Shown piece after piece: positions 1 through 11,876 of a DNA stretch of 64,000 nt (the stretch's first letter is position 1; the number at the start of each line of letters is the position of its first letter). The stretch comes from Atherinomorus stipes. Its lineage: Eukaryota > Chordata > Actinopteri > Atheriniformes > Atherinidae. Under the pieces are notes generated by a model. The model saw only the letters and a list, made by a program, of their open reading frames with translations, was not told where the DNA came from and did no database searches. Location of the stretch: NCBI GenBank assembly GCA_023101725.1, contig JALJCO010008708.1, forward strand, positions 124,001-188,000, read 5' to 3'. A program made the translations under genes and the position numbers.

Positions 1-532
1 ATTCCGGTTATGAAAGAGTTATTTTGGCTGCATGTAAACGCAGTGCATGTCACAGGACCGTCAGTGCGGACTTGCTCTGTTATCGATTGAAAAGGAAAGT
101 GCATCCAAACCCAATTATAAAGATCTTAGTGATGAGTTTGCAGCCAGAAAGGCAAGAAAGTGGCTCTGACATGAGTTTCTGGGCAACTAATACATGCGCG
201 AGTGTAAATATGTTTTATTTGTTATCAAAATGAACGTATGTTATGAATGAAAAGTGACTTGTTTTAAAATGTCAAAGTGTGGAAAATAAAGTGACTGAGC
301 TGATACAATGGAAAGCCACTTGCATTAAATTTGATCCCCGTTTTAGAAATAAACAGCAAAATGCCTATATGGTATCATTTATATGTATAAACATGACGGT
401 ATTTAAAAAAATAAACATCCCACCACCAGTGGGATTGTGCATGCAGTAGAACCAGGATTGTCTGACTGTTATTCATGCGTAATAGTGCATCCAGGTCAGA
501 AAGCAGGGCCTCGCACCTACCCTGCGACGGCC
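1..532. other. No recognisable gene
   Basis: Stop-rich AT-biased sequence. I see no splice-flanked open frame, no RNA gene and no repeat that I recognise. The only open frame lacks an ATG start and any family signature. Confidence 0.5.
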
Positions 533-2190
533 CTGCTAATACCTGCTAGTATCTGATAGTATCTACTACCTGCTAGTATCTGATATCTGGTAGGTATCTA
601 GATTCCACTAGATATCTGATATCTGGTAGGTATCTAGATACCTGCTAGTATCTGATATATGGTAGTATCTAATACCTGCTAGTATCTGATATATGGTAGT
701 ATCTAATACCTGCTAGTATCTGATATATGGTAGTATCTAATACCTGCTAGTATCTGATATATGGTAGTATCTAATACCTGCTAGTATCTGATATATGGTA
801 GTATCTTATACCTGCTAGTATCTGATATATGGTAGTATCTAATACCTGCTAGTATCTGATATATGGTAGTATCTTATACCTGCTAGTATCTGATATCTGG
901 TAATATCTAATACCTGCTAGTATCTGATATCTGGTAGTATCTAATACCTGCTAGTATCTGATATATGGTAGTATCTAATACCTGCTAGTATCTGATATAT
1001 GGTAGTATCTAATACCTGCTAGTATCTGATATATGGTAGTATCTAATTCCTGCTAGTATCTGATATCTGGTAGTATCTAATACCTGCTAGTATCTGATAT
1101 CTGGTAGTATCTAATACCTGCTAGTATCTGATATATGGTAGTATCTAATACCTGCTAGTATCTGATATATGGTAGTATCTTATACCTGCTAGTATCTGAT
1201 ATCTGGTAATATCTAATACCTGCTAGTATCTGATATCTGGTAGTATCTAATACCTGCTAGTATCTGATATATGGTAGTATCTAATACCTGCTAGTATCTG
1301 ATATATGGTAGTATCTAATATCTGCTAGTATCTGATATTTGGTAGTATCTAATACCTGCTAGTATCTGATATCTGGTAGTATCTAATATCTACTAGTATC
1401 TGATATCTAATAGTATCTTATACCTGCTAGTATCTGATATTTGGTAGTATCTAATACCTGCTAGTATCTGATATATGGTAGTATCTAATACCTGCTAGTA
1501 TCTAATATATGGTAGTATCTAATACCTGCTAGTATCTGATATTTGGTAGTATCTAATACCTGCTAGTATCTGATATTTGGTAGTATCTAATACCTGGTAG
1601 TATCTGATATCTGCTAGTATCTAATACCTGCTAGTATCTGATATCTGCTAGTATCTAATACCTGCTAGTATCTGATATATGGTAGTATCTAATACCTGCT
1701 AGTATCTGATATTTGGTAGTATCTAATACCTGCTAGTATCTGATATTTGGTAGTATCTAATACCTGGTAGTATCTGATATCTGCTAGTATCTAATACCTG
1801 CTAGTATCTGATATCTACTAGTATCTAATACCTGCTAGTATCTGATATTTGGTAGTATCTAATACCTGCTAGTATCTGATATTTGGTAGTATCTAATACC
1901 TGCTAGTATCTGATATTTGGTAGTATCTAATACCTGCTAGTATCTGATATCTGCTAGTATCTAATACCTGCTAGTATCTGATATTTGGTAGTATCTAATA
2001 CCTGCTAGTATCTGATATTTGGTAGTATCTAATACCTGCTAGTATCTGATATTTGGTAGTATCTAATACCTGGTAGTATCTGATATTTGGTAGTATCTAA
2101 TACCTGGTAGTATCTGATATCTGCTAGTATCTAATACCTGCTAGTATCTGATATCTGCTAGTATCTAATACCTGCTAGTATCTGATATTT
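533..2190. repeat. 34-bp minisatellite, about 49 copies
   Basis: The unit is a dimer of two diverged 17-mers: TACCTGCTAGTATCTGA followed by TATATGGTAGTATCTAA. Both halves share the core GGTAGTATCT or GCTAGTATCT. The left part is rich in the TATATGG half, the right part (about 1820-2100) in TATTTGG and TATCTGC halves, so variants are clustered. The left edge (541-650) is irregular. No coding potential. Confidence 0.95.
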
Positions 2191-2425
2191 TGCAGCCAGA
2201 TGTCCAAAATGAACTCCTCTGGCTGAGTTAAGGATATTTTGGGATATTTGCTCTCAGAGCAGAATGTAGTTGTATTTCTCAAAATATGAGAGACGCAACC
2301 TCACATTTCTCTGCATAAATCAGTATCAGTTGATATAGATATCAGAATTTAAAAGTTGGATAACACCAGATATCGGTAAAAAAAACAAAAAGCCTATATC
2401 GAACTTTCGTAGTTCCAAGCAAAAC
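2191..2425. repeat. Dispersed repeat fragment Z, copy 1
   Basis: GATATTTGCTCTCAGAGCAG and the following 130 bases, including the 'cctcaca..tctgcata' block and a run of ATATCGGTA-type words, recur at 47985-48147. The family resembles fish hAT-type nonautonomous repeats that carry runs of 'tatcggtatcgg'. Both copies have a tandem array directly at their left edge (34-bp array here, TA repeat there). Termini are not resolved. Confidence 0.6.
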
Positions 2426-3537
2426 AGTTTGGTAAATGCAGCAGAAAAGTTTAGTGCAGGTCAGAATGAGCTCCAGCTGCATAAAATAAAATTATGTATA
2501 AAATGATGCATTTCTGACTCGTTTTGATGTCACACCAACATTCATTCTGCGCATTTTGGAGCCATCGCTGTCCAGCGGCGTCCCGAGGCTCAGAAACTGC
2601 AGTATGCAGCTTTTCCATCCGTGACGTTGCAGCATCGCGTCACTTACTCGTAAACGGACATGAACCAGACATGAACACAGCGGGGACATGTAGCCACGAC
2701 CACTCCCCTCACATCCAGACCGGACCGGGACATGCTGATGACGGGTCAGTTTAATCATTATGATGGAAAAAAAAAGGCTTGTGCAGGATTCAGTTGCAGC
2801 TGGAGATTTAATGAATGCGTCACTGAGATGGTTCAGCATCGTTCATGATCTCCTTCAGCTCATGTCCTTTTATTTAGCTGTTTCCTGCTGGTGGTAACCG
2901 GGCAGGTTTTCATCTTTCATCCTTAAAGGTTCCTCCTCAAAGATTTAAGTGGTGTTGACGGGAGGGGGTGTAATGTCTCCACAGTCTTTTCATTTGCGGA
3001 GCTTTAGCGTCTGCTGATGAAAATTTCCAGACATGAAAACCTTTTTTTCATGCATTTACTGTAAAACCAGCGAGATAGCTGCCTTCTCTTTACTCCTGTC
3101 ACCTCGTTTCCCATCTTTCTCCCTCAGCCAGGAAATCCAGAGATTCCACATCCAGCAGGATCATTTTAACTTTGGTTAAAATCAGTATGTGAAATATAAA
3201 GTGTGGATCTTTTTAGCCCAAATCCTAAACCCCCCCCCCACCTTGGTACTGAGTCCCCCAGTATTTCAGTTTAGCTACTTAGTGTTGCTTCTACTTTTCA
3301 GTTATATCTCTAACTTTTGTTCTCACCTTCTGTCATTTATTCAGAAAACACAGATTATATTTCATGTATTTATTAAATTAGTATCAAACTTGATCAAATG
3401 AGTAAAAGCAACCCGAAGTGTGTTACAACGAAAAAAAAAAAAAGACCATGAAAAGACAACAGAAATCCCTTGATGGCCTTGTTTTATGTAGCGTCTTTTA
3501 TTAATCTAACTTTTTCTTTTTTTTTTTTTTAAGATTA

Positions 3538-3539
<2 letters not shown>
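2426..3539. other. No recognised gene; weak acceptor near 3126
   Basis: Mostly unique sequence. A pyrimidine-rich stretch ending in CAG at about 3126 resembles a splice acceptor, but the downstream frame closes after about 16 codons. I do not call an exon. Confidence 0.35.
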
Positions 3540-3585
<46 letters not shown>

Positions 3586-3594
3586 ATATATATA
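3540..3594. repeat. TA/TG microsatellite
   Basis: Alternating TA run with a short TGTG interruption, preceded by a T-rich stretch. Confidence 0.95.
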
Positions 3595-4218
3595 TTATTC
3601 ATTTATTATCGTACTTATATTCAGGCAATAACAAGTTAAAACAATTAAAGTAAAACTATTTAGAAAAATAAATATAATAATCTCTACAAATATAAATTAG
3701 TTATAAAAGCAAGAAGTCCGATGTTTACCTCAGGTTTCATGTTGTTAAATTTCAGAAGCTACCAATCAGAACTGGGGTGGCCACAAGGATGGCCAATGAC
3801 ATTTCAGGGGTCGCACTTGTCTTTCTCTGTCTTTTTCTTTCTCGTCACCATGTTCATTGTTTTTAACCTGAAAGACTCGGAGTTCTTCTTCTTGATGTTT
3901 ATTGGCAGTTGATAAGCAACATGTTGATGCATTACTGCTGCCGGTAGGTTTAACGCAAAGAGTCTGATGCTAAAACATGCGTTCCTGGGAGACACACATG
4001 CTTCTGCTGAGCCTGGTTCTCAAAACTGACTCAAACTGCAGATTCTGTGGTTTGAAACGAGGTGCTTTAATCCACATGGATAAATTTAAATGACCTTAAA
4101 TTGGATTTATGAGTCTAGCTGTAAAAAAGAAAATGTTGAGCCCTAGCTATTGAGTTGTTTACATTCAAGCCTTCTAACCAATTAGCACTATTTACTGAAA
4201 CACTGGTGCATGCATGAA
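3595..4218. other. No recognised feature
   Basis: AT-rich sequence with short accidental open frames on both strands. Nothing supports a gene. Confidence 0.4.
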
Positions 4219-5809
4219 CAGGGTTCCCACTCTTTTCTAGAAGTTGTTTTCCAGGACTTTTCCAGGACATTTTCAGGACTTTTCCAGCTGCTACAGTACA
4301 AGTCAAGTTATCGCAACATAGACTAATAACTTCCACCACAACCTTTTGGAGAACTGTACTACAATTGTAGCTCATATTTTTTACAGCAATGAAGTAAAGA
4401 CGAAGCAGAGACAAAGTGGAGGCAAAGCTGCAATGAAGCTGTGATGAAACAACGACGAAATGGCGAGAAAATGGTGACAAAACGCAATGAAACAGTGACG
4501 TAGCATCAACGAAACGGTGACATAGCGGCAACGAACGCATCAACGAAACGGTGACATAGCGGCAAAGAAGCTGCAACGAAACAGCAACGAAACGGCAACA
4601 AAGCTGTGATGAAACGGTGACGTAGTGGTGACGTAGCGGTGACGTAGCAGCAACGTAGCAGCAACGAAACAGACGAAGCAGCGACAAAACGATGCGACAA
4701 AATGGCGACGAAACGTTGAGGAAACAGTGACATAGCGGCGATGAAACGTGACATAACAGTGATGAAATGGCAAATGGCGACAAAGCTTCATGAAGCTGCA
4801 CCGAAGCTGCAACAAAGCTGCGACGAAACGGCAACAAAATGGTCACAAAGCTGCAAAGAAGCTGCGGCTAATCAGTGAAGAAACAGTAACGAAACGGTAA
4901 CGAAAAGACGATACGACAAAATGCTGACGAAACAGTGACATAGTGGTGATGAAATAGCAAACGGCGACGAAATGGCGAGAAAATGGTGACAAAACGCAAT
5001 GAAACAGTGACGTGGCATCAACGAAACGGTGACATAGCGGCAACGAAACAGCAATGAAACTGCGACAAAGCTGCAAAGAAGCTGCAACAAAGCAGTGATG
5101 AAACGGCGACGAAGCTGCGATGAAATAATGACAAAACTGTGATGAAATGGTGACGTAGCGGCGACGTAGTGGCAACGAAACAGCGACGCAACGGCGACGA
5201 TAAGACAAAATAGTGACGAAACGTTGAGGAAACAGTGACATAGCGGCGATGAAACGTGACATAACAGCGATGAAATGGCAAACAGTGACAAAGCTTTAAC
5301 GAAGCTGCGATGAAACTGCGACAAAGCTGCTACGAAACACGGCGACGCAGCAGCGACAAAGCAGCAATAGCTGCCAAAATGGTGATGTATCAGCGACAAA
5401 ACAGCGGTGAAATGGTGACAAAGCTGCAAAGAAGCTGCGACGAAACAGCAACAAAACAGAGAAACGGCAATGTAGCAGCAGCACAGCAGCAACGTAGCGG
5501 TGATGAAGCTGCGACAAAACAGCGATGAAACGACACAAAGCTACAAAGAAGCTGCGATGAAACAGAGAAACAGTGACCTAGCGGCGACGTAGCAGCGATG
5601 TGGTAGCCATGAAGCGGCGTTGAAGCGGCGGCGTCAAAACTGCGACGAAGCTAAGATGAAGCAGCGACGAGAGGGAGGAAAAATAATTTTCCAGGACAAC
5701 TCAAGCTTTTCCAGGACATTTTACTCTTTTTCTCATTTTCCATGTGTTTTCCATGACTGGAAAAATGTTCAGTCATTTTCCAGGTTTTCCAGGACGCGTG
5801 GGAACCCTG
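4219..5809. mobile_element. hAT-like nonautonomous element with internal array
   Basis: Left end CAGGGTTCCCACTC and right end GCGTGGGAACCCTG form terminal inverted repeats. Subterminal blocks on both sides repeat TTTCCAGGAC words. The bases ATGAA lie directly outside each end (4214-4218 and 5810-5814), consistent with a 5-bp target duplication; the usual hAT length is 8 bp, so the class is tentative. No transposase is present: the interior is a degenerate 11-bp array. Confidence 0.8.
4396..5685. repeat. Degenerate 11-bp minisatellite inside the hAT-like element
   Basis: Period 11, consensus roughly GYGACGAAACG with CGTAG variants, about 117 copies. Because 33 bases are 11 codons, minus-strand frames translate to an 11-residue motif of the RFVAAMSPFRC type over 200 residues. 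These frames are repeat artefacts; all overlap each other and none has a family signature. Confidence 0.9.
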
Positions 5810-5817
5810 ATGAATGT

Positions 5818-6700
5818 GTTCGGCCTGTTCTGCAGACCAACGCACAGCAAAGAGGTGTTTACACGACTACTGTACAAGCTGACACCACGGTGACACTATG
5901 CAGCGGGAGACGTGAGACTTCCGCAGGTAGCCGTCTCACCTCACCCTCATGACCTCCCTGGCGTCAGCCCCGTGAAAAACGTCAGGCGTACGCGGCGAAA
6001 GCCAAACAGAGAGCAGAAAAGGCTACAAACTGCTGGGAGAAAAGAAACCAAACAGAAGAAGTGGGAGAAAACAGCTCGGGAGCAGCAACAAGAGGGTCCA
6101 GTGCGCCGGTACAAAGCCAGCGCAGCTGAGCAAACACGGCAGTGGGAGTTGTCCTCCCGTCAGGGATGTTGTGGCAGAGATTTGGGTTTGCCGGGCAGAG
6201 AGCGAGAGCAGGAACTCAGGGTTCACAGAAATCCTGCAGGCTGGGCCGTGAGAGCCTGATGCCCTCTCTTACGCTCGGCTCTTCGCCTTCGTGCAGTCAC
6301 ACTGTCTCCTTTGACTTACGGGCTGCTGAAAGCTGCAGAACTTTCCCTGATCTGTTCTGAGAATTATGAATCAGGTGTTTGTGCTTTCAGCGGCTACGCT
6401 CCCCATGAGTGCACGTTTGTATCTGCAGGCACGTAAACCCGCCTGCGCCTGTTTGCACACGAGGCGTCGGTGTTTGTGGACCTTGAGGAGTCCCTGCTCA
6501 TTGGCAGATGCACTGATAGCCTACGATGACCCAGCAAAATGCTGACCTAGCACGGCCCCTTTTTGGTCAAACGGGGGGGGGGGGGTTAAAGGTCAACCTG
6601 CAGAGCATGAGGCCTAATGGGCCGCCTGTCTGTGCTCTGCTCCTCCGAGATGGACGAGGCGGATCTGGTTTCACAAAGCCTGGAGCGGATTGTTGGTGTG
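5818..6700. other. Unique sequence, no gene; poly-G near 6565
   Basis: GC-richer than the flanks, with a homopolymer G run at about 6569-6579. Overlapping short open frames on both strands lack splice sites and family motifs. Confidence 0.4.
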
Positions 6701-6724
6701 ACACACACACACACACACACACAC
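6701..6724. repeat. CA microsatellite, left half
   Basis: (AC)n run split from the CA run at 9626-9661 by the nested element at 6724-9625. The two were probably one microsatellite before insertion. Confidence 0.9.
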
Positions 6725-6795
6725 ACTGCAAAAACTCACATATTTCTCATTTCTAGTCAAAATATCTCATCACACTGAAAATAAGACAAAATTAC

Positions 6796-7660
6796 TTAAA
6801 GGATCAGTTTCTTTTTTTCAACCTGGACCTTATTTCTAGGAGTTTATATGTTCATTTACTCACCGGAAAAGTTTCTGCATCACTTTGAGTCCTTCGGAAG
6901 ATTTTACGCTGAGTCGCCCTTCGGTGTTCCTTCTGTAAAACTTGATTTTCACCAATACTTCCAGTAGAATGAACGAACGAATGAGTCCTGTTCGTTCACA
7001 GGCCAATAGCACTCGTTCATTCGTTCATTCTATTTAAAGTATTGATGAAATGACGGAGTTTTACTACAGATAATGTCTTATACCCCTTTCCCACTGGCCC
7101 AAAAACCCGTTTTAACCCATGAACAATCGGCTTTTAGTGGCAGTGGGAATGACTCATCGACCCGCGTCGACCCTCAGCAAGCGACGCGGGTTTAAATCGC
7201 CTTTAAGCGGCTCGGCTCCGATCGGCACGCAGTGCGAACACCAGACCCGGGTTGACCCACGATGACGTTGAGCGCAACGTGCGTACGTCCCAACATCGCG
7301 CCAGTCACGTGTGATTAAAGCCAAAACAACGCCAGCGTGATGGCGTCACCAGACACGCAGCTAGCCAGCAGGTGATCAAACACGGCTTTTTTTGTCAATG
7401 GAAAAGGAGCCTAAGCCGATTATGATCGGGTCGACGCACGTTTTGAAAAACCCGTGTAAACCTGCTGATTTCAGTGTGAAAACGGCTTTATATAGAGGTT
7501 GCCCCGTCTCCGCCATGATACTGCACGTTCACCAAGGGGCGACTCAGCAAAAAATCTGCCAAAGGACTCAAAGTGATGCAGAAACTTTACCGGTGAGTAA
7601 ATGCATGTATAAATTCCTAGAAATTGGATCCAGGTTGGAAAAAAAGAAACTTATCCTTTT
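6796..7660. mobile_element. TTAA-type element B with TIRs of about 110 bp
   Basis: The left arm begins TTAAAGGATCAGTTTC. The right arm, read in reverse, repeats GGATAAGTTTC, AACCTGGA, TTTCTAG, ATTTACTCACCGG, AAGTTTCTGCATCACTTTGA and GCTGAGTCGCCC in the same order. The right TTAA has decayed to TTTTT. A short inverted GAATGAACGAACGA repeat (6966-7046) and a block starting TACCCCTTTCCCACTGG (about 7080-7500) lie inside and may be further insertions. Confidence 0.75.
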
Positions 7661-7924
7661 TTTTTATTTTTTTTTGCTTGTTACAAGCAAAAATAATCTT
7701 GGCCACTCTTAAAATAAGTAAAACAAAAATAAATCTTTTGCTTGTAATAACAAAAAAAAGTTCTGCCAGTGGGACAAGAAAAAGAAATTGAAATAAGATG
7801 CATTTTCCTCAAACAAGACTGATATCTCACTGAAATGTTTTTCTTTAAGTACCGTATTTTCCAGACTATAAGTCGCACTCTTTTTCATAGTTTGGCTGTT
7901 CCTGCGGCTTATATATCAAAATAT

Positions 7925-8212
7925 TAGGGCTCTGAAAAAATATTGCAATATTTTCATATGCAGATTTCATAAAGATATTCAAAAATGCGATATTGATCTA
8001 TTTTACCAACGAAATCTCGTGAAATTTCGTAAGATAACGGTGAAATCTTGTAGGATTTCACGAAAACTCACGAGATTTCTTGACTGGACGACGAAATCTT
8101 GCAAGATTTCATAAGTAAAATAGATCAATACCACATTTTTAAATATTGATATGATATCAACATATGAAAATATCGCGATATTTCAGTGTGTTAATATTTT
8201 TTCCCAGCCCTA
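7925..8212. mobile_element. hAT-like MITE D, copy 1 (TAGGGCT ends)
   Basis: Ends TAGGGCTC and CAGCCCTA with a perfect 8-bp duplication CAAAATAT at 7917-7924 and 8213-8220. The interior holds repeated CGAAATCTCG/CACGAGATTTC words shared with 17000, 22968 and 44360. Nonautonomous. Confidence 0.9.
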
Positions 8213-8587
8213 CAAAATATATACAATTTAACATATTTTTGAGTGTTATACTGACTGACATGAGCCGAGGAGTAAACATCACCGTCTAATGCCACCAGAG
8301 GGCGCTCTAGGTTCATGACGACTGTATTCTGCTTTGATGGCAGAGATCCCAAAATAGCCTTATCTCAGCGAGAGGAGTTCATTTTGTATAACTGTATAAC
8401 CTTTGTGGTGGAACAAATCCTCCAAGAACATGTTAATCCTTCTTAATTATGATGTTTATGATCATTTACAGGATAATAACTGTTGAATCAGAGTGATTGG
8501 GGAAGTTTTAGCAGGAAAAGTTAAGATACGAAAAGTCCAAAAATCTCCCTTTTTTTCAAATAAATAAATTCGACTTATAGTCTAGTG

Positions 8588-9453
8588 CAGAGGTGTCAAA
8601 CTCATTTATGTTCAGGGGCCGTATACGGCACAATTTCGTGTCAAGTGGGCCGCACTGGGAAAATGATCAGACAATAACCTATAAATAACAAAAACTGTAA
8701 ATGTTTCCTTTTACTTTATTTCCTTTTATTTGTCAAGATGTTTATATTCTATTTTATATGTTTATATATTATATTTTATGAACTTTCCCTTTAGAAAAAT
8801 TTAACATGAAATTTACTGACAAACATCAGTGGTTTCAACAATATTTTGCCTTTTTTTTTTATTATATTTTTCTTTATTCATTTTATGCATTGATTTCAGT
8901 CAACACTTTATTGTATGTATGACAAAATATTCAAATACATTTTAATATAAACTCATATAAATATGAATAAATCAATTAATTTTCCCTTAAAACTTCCCAA
9001 ATATTGAATATTTTTAATATATGAATTTTTATATTTTTACTTTTATTGTTATCATTATTATCAAGTCATTCAAATACGACACTACATGTTCATTGTAACT
9101 TACAGATCACAATGGATCTACAAAATCACTTACTGTAATATTGCATCACAGGTGTCTGGAACTGAAAAATACAGTATTTCACATTGTGGTTGGGGACTTT
9201 TTAAGAGAAATAAGATTTCCACGTGTGAATTTACACTGACCTCATAATATAAACTGTGAGGTCAGATCTGTAAAGTATTGTTGAAATTCTTCATATTTAG
9301 ACATTAAAAAGATTCCGAGGTCTGGTGGACCAATTAGAAACTAGAGTTTGTTTTACTGTTTTAAATGTGACATTTAATAATTCACCTCGCGGGCCAGACT
9401 GGACCCTCTGGCGGGCCAGTTTTGGCCCCCGGGCCTTATGTTTGACACCTCTG
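8588..9453. mobile_element. hAT-like nonautonomous element E
   Basis: Ends CAGAGGTGTCAAAC and GTTTGACACCTCTG are perfect inverted repeats. The 8-bp duplication GTCTAGTG is intact at 8580-8587 and 9454-9461. GC-rich subterminal blocks (GGGCCG.., GCGGGCCAG..) surround a very AT-rich core. No transposase. Confidence 0.95.
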
Positions 9454-9624
9454 GTCTAGTGCGACTTATGTTTTTTTCCTCTTCACGATGCATTTTTTGA
9501 CTGATTCGACTTATACTCCTGAGCAACTTATAGTCCAGAAAATATGGTAATTATTTTGAGTTTGATGAGATATTTTGACTAGAAATGAGAAAAATATACT
9601 TGCTAAGATCTGAGTTTTTGCAGT

Positions 9625-9625
<1 letters not shown>

Positions 9626-9661
<36 letters not shown>
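9626..9661. repeat. CA microsatellite, right half
   Basis: (CA)n directly abutting the right terminus of MITE A copy 1. Confidence 0.95.
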
Positions 9662-9664
<3 letters not shown>

Positions 9665-10743
9665 CACGGGGAAAGATGACAGAAGCCACAGCAACAAGGT
9701 GCAGACAGGACCGACGCAGAGCTGAGACCCCATTACAGCCCGGCTGTCAACCTGCTGACCACACAGAGGATGCTCCCGATCGGCGTAATGATTGATCCCT
9801 CCTCGCCCCCTCTCTACAGAGATTCCATCACCTTCTGATAACTAATACCACTCACCCTCAGAGACACAAGCGCTTCCCCTCCCGACCAGTCAAACCCCGT
9901 GTTCCCACATTCTCCAGAGCATTCCAGACCAGTTGAGCTATTCCAGGACGGTGGGGGTCTCCCCCCCTTCAACCCCTCCTCTCCAAAGCAAGACGTACAG
10001 CTATCCACTCCAGAGAGCCCAGGCCTCTCTGAGCCCGACTTCTGAGGTGATGTAACAGTTATATCACACTTAAACGTAGCTTACAAAATTAGTTCAAGAT
10101 CATTTTTCAGCTTTAATCGATTCCAACTTCCCCCATGTGATGAGGTTAAAAAAAACCAGCTGATGATCAGATGATAAGACGACTTGTCACTCGCTGCACT
10201 CTGGTTCAAGCAAGCGCCGTGTAATCGCTCAGACAGTCAGCTGACTCACGAGCTAACATTAGCATCATCCACCTCAGGCTATTTATGGAAGCGAAACGTG
10301 GGAGAATACGGAATCAGACAAAGGTGCAGATGATTGTTTATGGATTCAGCATGAAACTCCCCTGTGAGAAGTAGACATGGGGGTGTCAGAGGATGGTCGG
10401 AGGTTACCTGAAGAACACCTGCGGTTGTTCTGGAGTCTGCAGGTTTTATGTTGATCTACTAATCAGGGAATCCTCATTACCTTCTGTCACTCTCGATGAG
10501 GGCTCACCTGTGTGTCGATGCTTTCATGCACACCTGGTCTCTAATTGTAGGGGGAACAAAGAACATGCCCCCCTCCCCCACGGAAAGCTTCTCCTCATAC
10601 GCTCACATGCTGCTGTTCTCTTAGTTAAAGCAGTTATGAAGTCGTCCCACTGCTTCAGCATCACACCAGCAGTTATTGAGTCATTTAGAGTTAATCAGAA
10701 TGAATGATTTACTCTTCCAGTGAGGTGAGTTACAGTTTACAGT
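9662..10743. other. Unique sequence, no gene recognised
   Basis: No internal repeats or splice-flanked coding segments that I can defend. Open frames at 9814-10008 (-) and 10393-10707 (+) have no motifs. Confidence 0.4.
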
Positions 10744-10921
10744 TACAGTTTTTTTTTTAGCATGTTTGTTACATTTTAATGTTTCAGATCATTAAACAAA
10801 TTTTAATGTGAGAAAAAAATAACACAAGTTAACACAAAATGCAGTTTTTAAATGAAGGTTTTTATTAGTAAGGGGGGAAAAATCCAAACCTCCATGTCCC
10901 TGTGTGAAAAAGTGATTTAGT
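10744..10921 (+). mobile_element. Tc1 subfamily T, left-end fragment
   Basis: From about 10770 the sequence matches the left end of the Tc1 copy at 34423 (GCATGTTTGTTACA.., TTTCAGATCAT.., AAAATGCAGTTTTTAAATGA, CCAAACCTCCATG, TGTGTGAAAAAGTGAT) and then stops. Only the noncoding 5' part remains. Confidence 0.85.
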
Positions 10922-10987
10922 TTCCTGTTATTTGAATTACTATTGTCAATTTAGCCTTTTCTTTAATTGGAGGGTATGAAGAATGAG

Positions 10988-10990
<3 letters not shown>

Positions 10991-11032
<42 letters not shown>
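10991..11032. repeat. TA then CA microsatellite
   Basis: (AT)n followed by (AC)n, directly abutting the decayed 3' end of the Tc1 element to the right. A TG/TA stretch also borders the other end of that element near 14911. Confidence 0.9.
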
Positions 11033-11033
<1 letters not shown>

Positions 11034-11087
11034 AATCGGTACACCTTGCTAGTACCGGGTTGGACCCCTTTTGCTTTTAGAACTGCC

Positions 11088-11600
11088 TTAAAGGTACAGT
11101 ATGTAAAAATTACTGACATCTAGTGGTAAAGATGGGTGTTTGAAAGAAAAGATGTTTTCTTTCAAATGACTTCGTATTCCAGCACTGTTGTGAATGTACG
11201 GTGGCCGTTAGTGGCCAAAATTCTCCCAGACATAAAGATGTTTTCATCTGTGAGTGGATCTGAGTAACTATTTTTAATGTCTTTTAAGGCATTACTGATC
11301 CCAAACAGCCTCTAACTCCCATTAAACAAAGCTGGTTCAGCAGTTTTAAAGTTCAGAGTTCTCACTTCACACACATTGTTTTGTCCATTAAGGGACACTG
11401 TAGTAAAAATGGTGGAACAAATATGGCAGCCTCCATATGTGCACCACCCAGCAAGTAGACATAAATGACTCATTCTAAGAAAATAAACATATAACAGCTG
11501 TTTTAGTGCAGCGATTACACATCAATAGAAACACAGTTTTGAATTATATATCACGTTTTTCTGCCACTGACCTTTGATTTTTTACATACTGCACCTTTAA
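11088..11600 (+). mobile_element. TTAA MITE N, copy 1, inside the Tc1 transposase
   Basis: TTAA at 11088-11091 and 11597-11600 flank ends AGGTACAGTATGTAAAA and TTTTACATACTGCACCT. The host Tc1 reading continues on each side (GGATTAA / TTAAGGCAG), so the target was a single TTAA in the coding sequence. An internally deleted inverted copy lies at 62660-63004. Confidence 0.93.
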
Positions 11601-11670
11601 TCCTTCTTGGCATAGATTCAACAAGGTACCGGAAACATTCCTCAGAGATTTTGCTCCATATTGACATGAC

Positions 11671-11842
11671 AGTTTATATTGTTATATATATTATCTGTTT
11701 GTTTGATTTTGATGCTTAATGTTTGTGTTGTGAAGTGTGAACGAGTGTCTTTGTATTGTCACCGTGTAATTTGTTTGGACCCCAGGAAGAATAGCTGCTG
11801 CTATGCAAAAGCTAATGGGGATCTTAAATAAACAAACAAGCA
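11671..11842 (+). mobile_element. Non-LTR retrotransposon 3' tail
   Basis: Interrupts the Tc1 transposase between 'gacatgacag' and 'catctcacag'. It ends in TTTGGACCCCAGGAAGAATA.., GCTAATGGGGATCTTAAATA and an AAACAAACAA tail, a 3' end I recognise from fish LINE copies. Strongly 5'-truncated. The exact clade is not certain. Confidence 0.7.
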
Positions 11843-11876
11843 GCATCTCACAGTTGCTGCAGATTTGTCAGCCGCA

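Larger units (their letters stand above)
7850..9549. mobile_element. DNA element C with TA flanks
   Basis: Left end TACCGTATTTTCCAGACTAT and right end (reverse complement) TACCATATTTTCTGGACTAT are inverted repeats of at least 26 bases. TA lies at both borders, as for Tc1/mariner-type insertion, though the superfamily is uncertain. No transposase frame. It contains the two hAT-like elements below. Confidence 0.8.
6724..9625. mobile_element. MITE A copy 1 containing several nested elements
   Basis: Left end CACTGCAAAAACTCA and right end TGAGTTTTTGCAGTG are inverted. Host parts are 6724-6799, 7660-7850 and 9550-9625, matching copies at 54916-55007 and 58442-58823. The interior is interrupted by a TTAA element (6796-7660) and an element with TA flanks (7850-9549), which itself contains two hAT-like insertions. 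Confidence 0.85.

Noticed and set aside
4115..5538. Minus-strand frames with RFVAAMSPF repeats
   Set aside because: Produced by the degenerate 11-bp satellite; several frames overlap and share the same motif.
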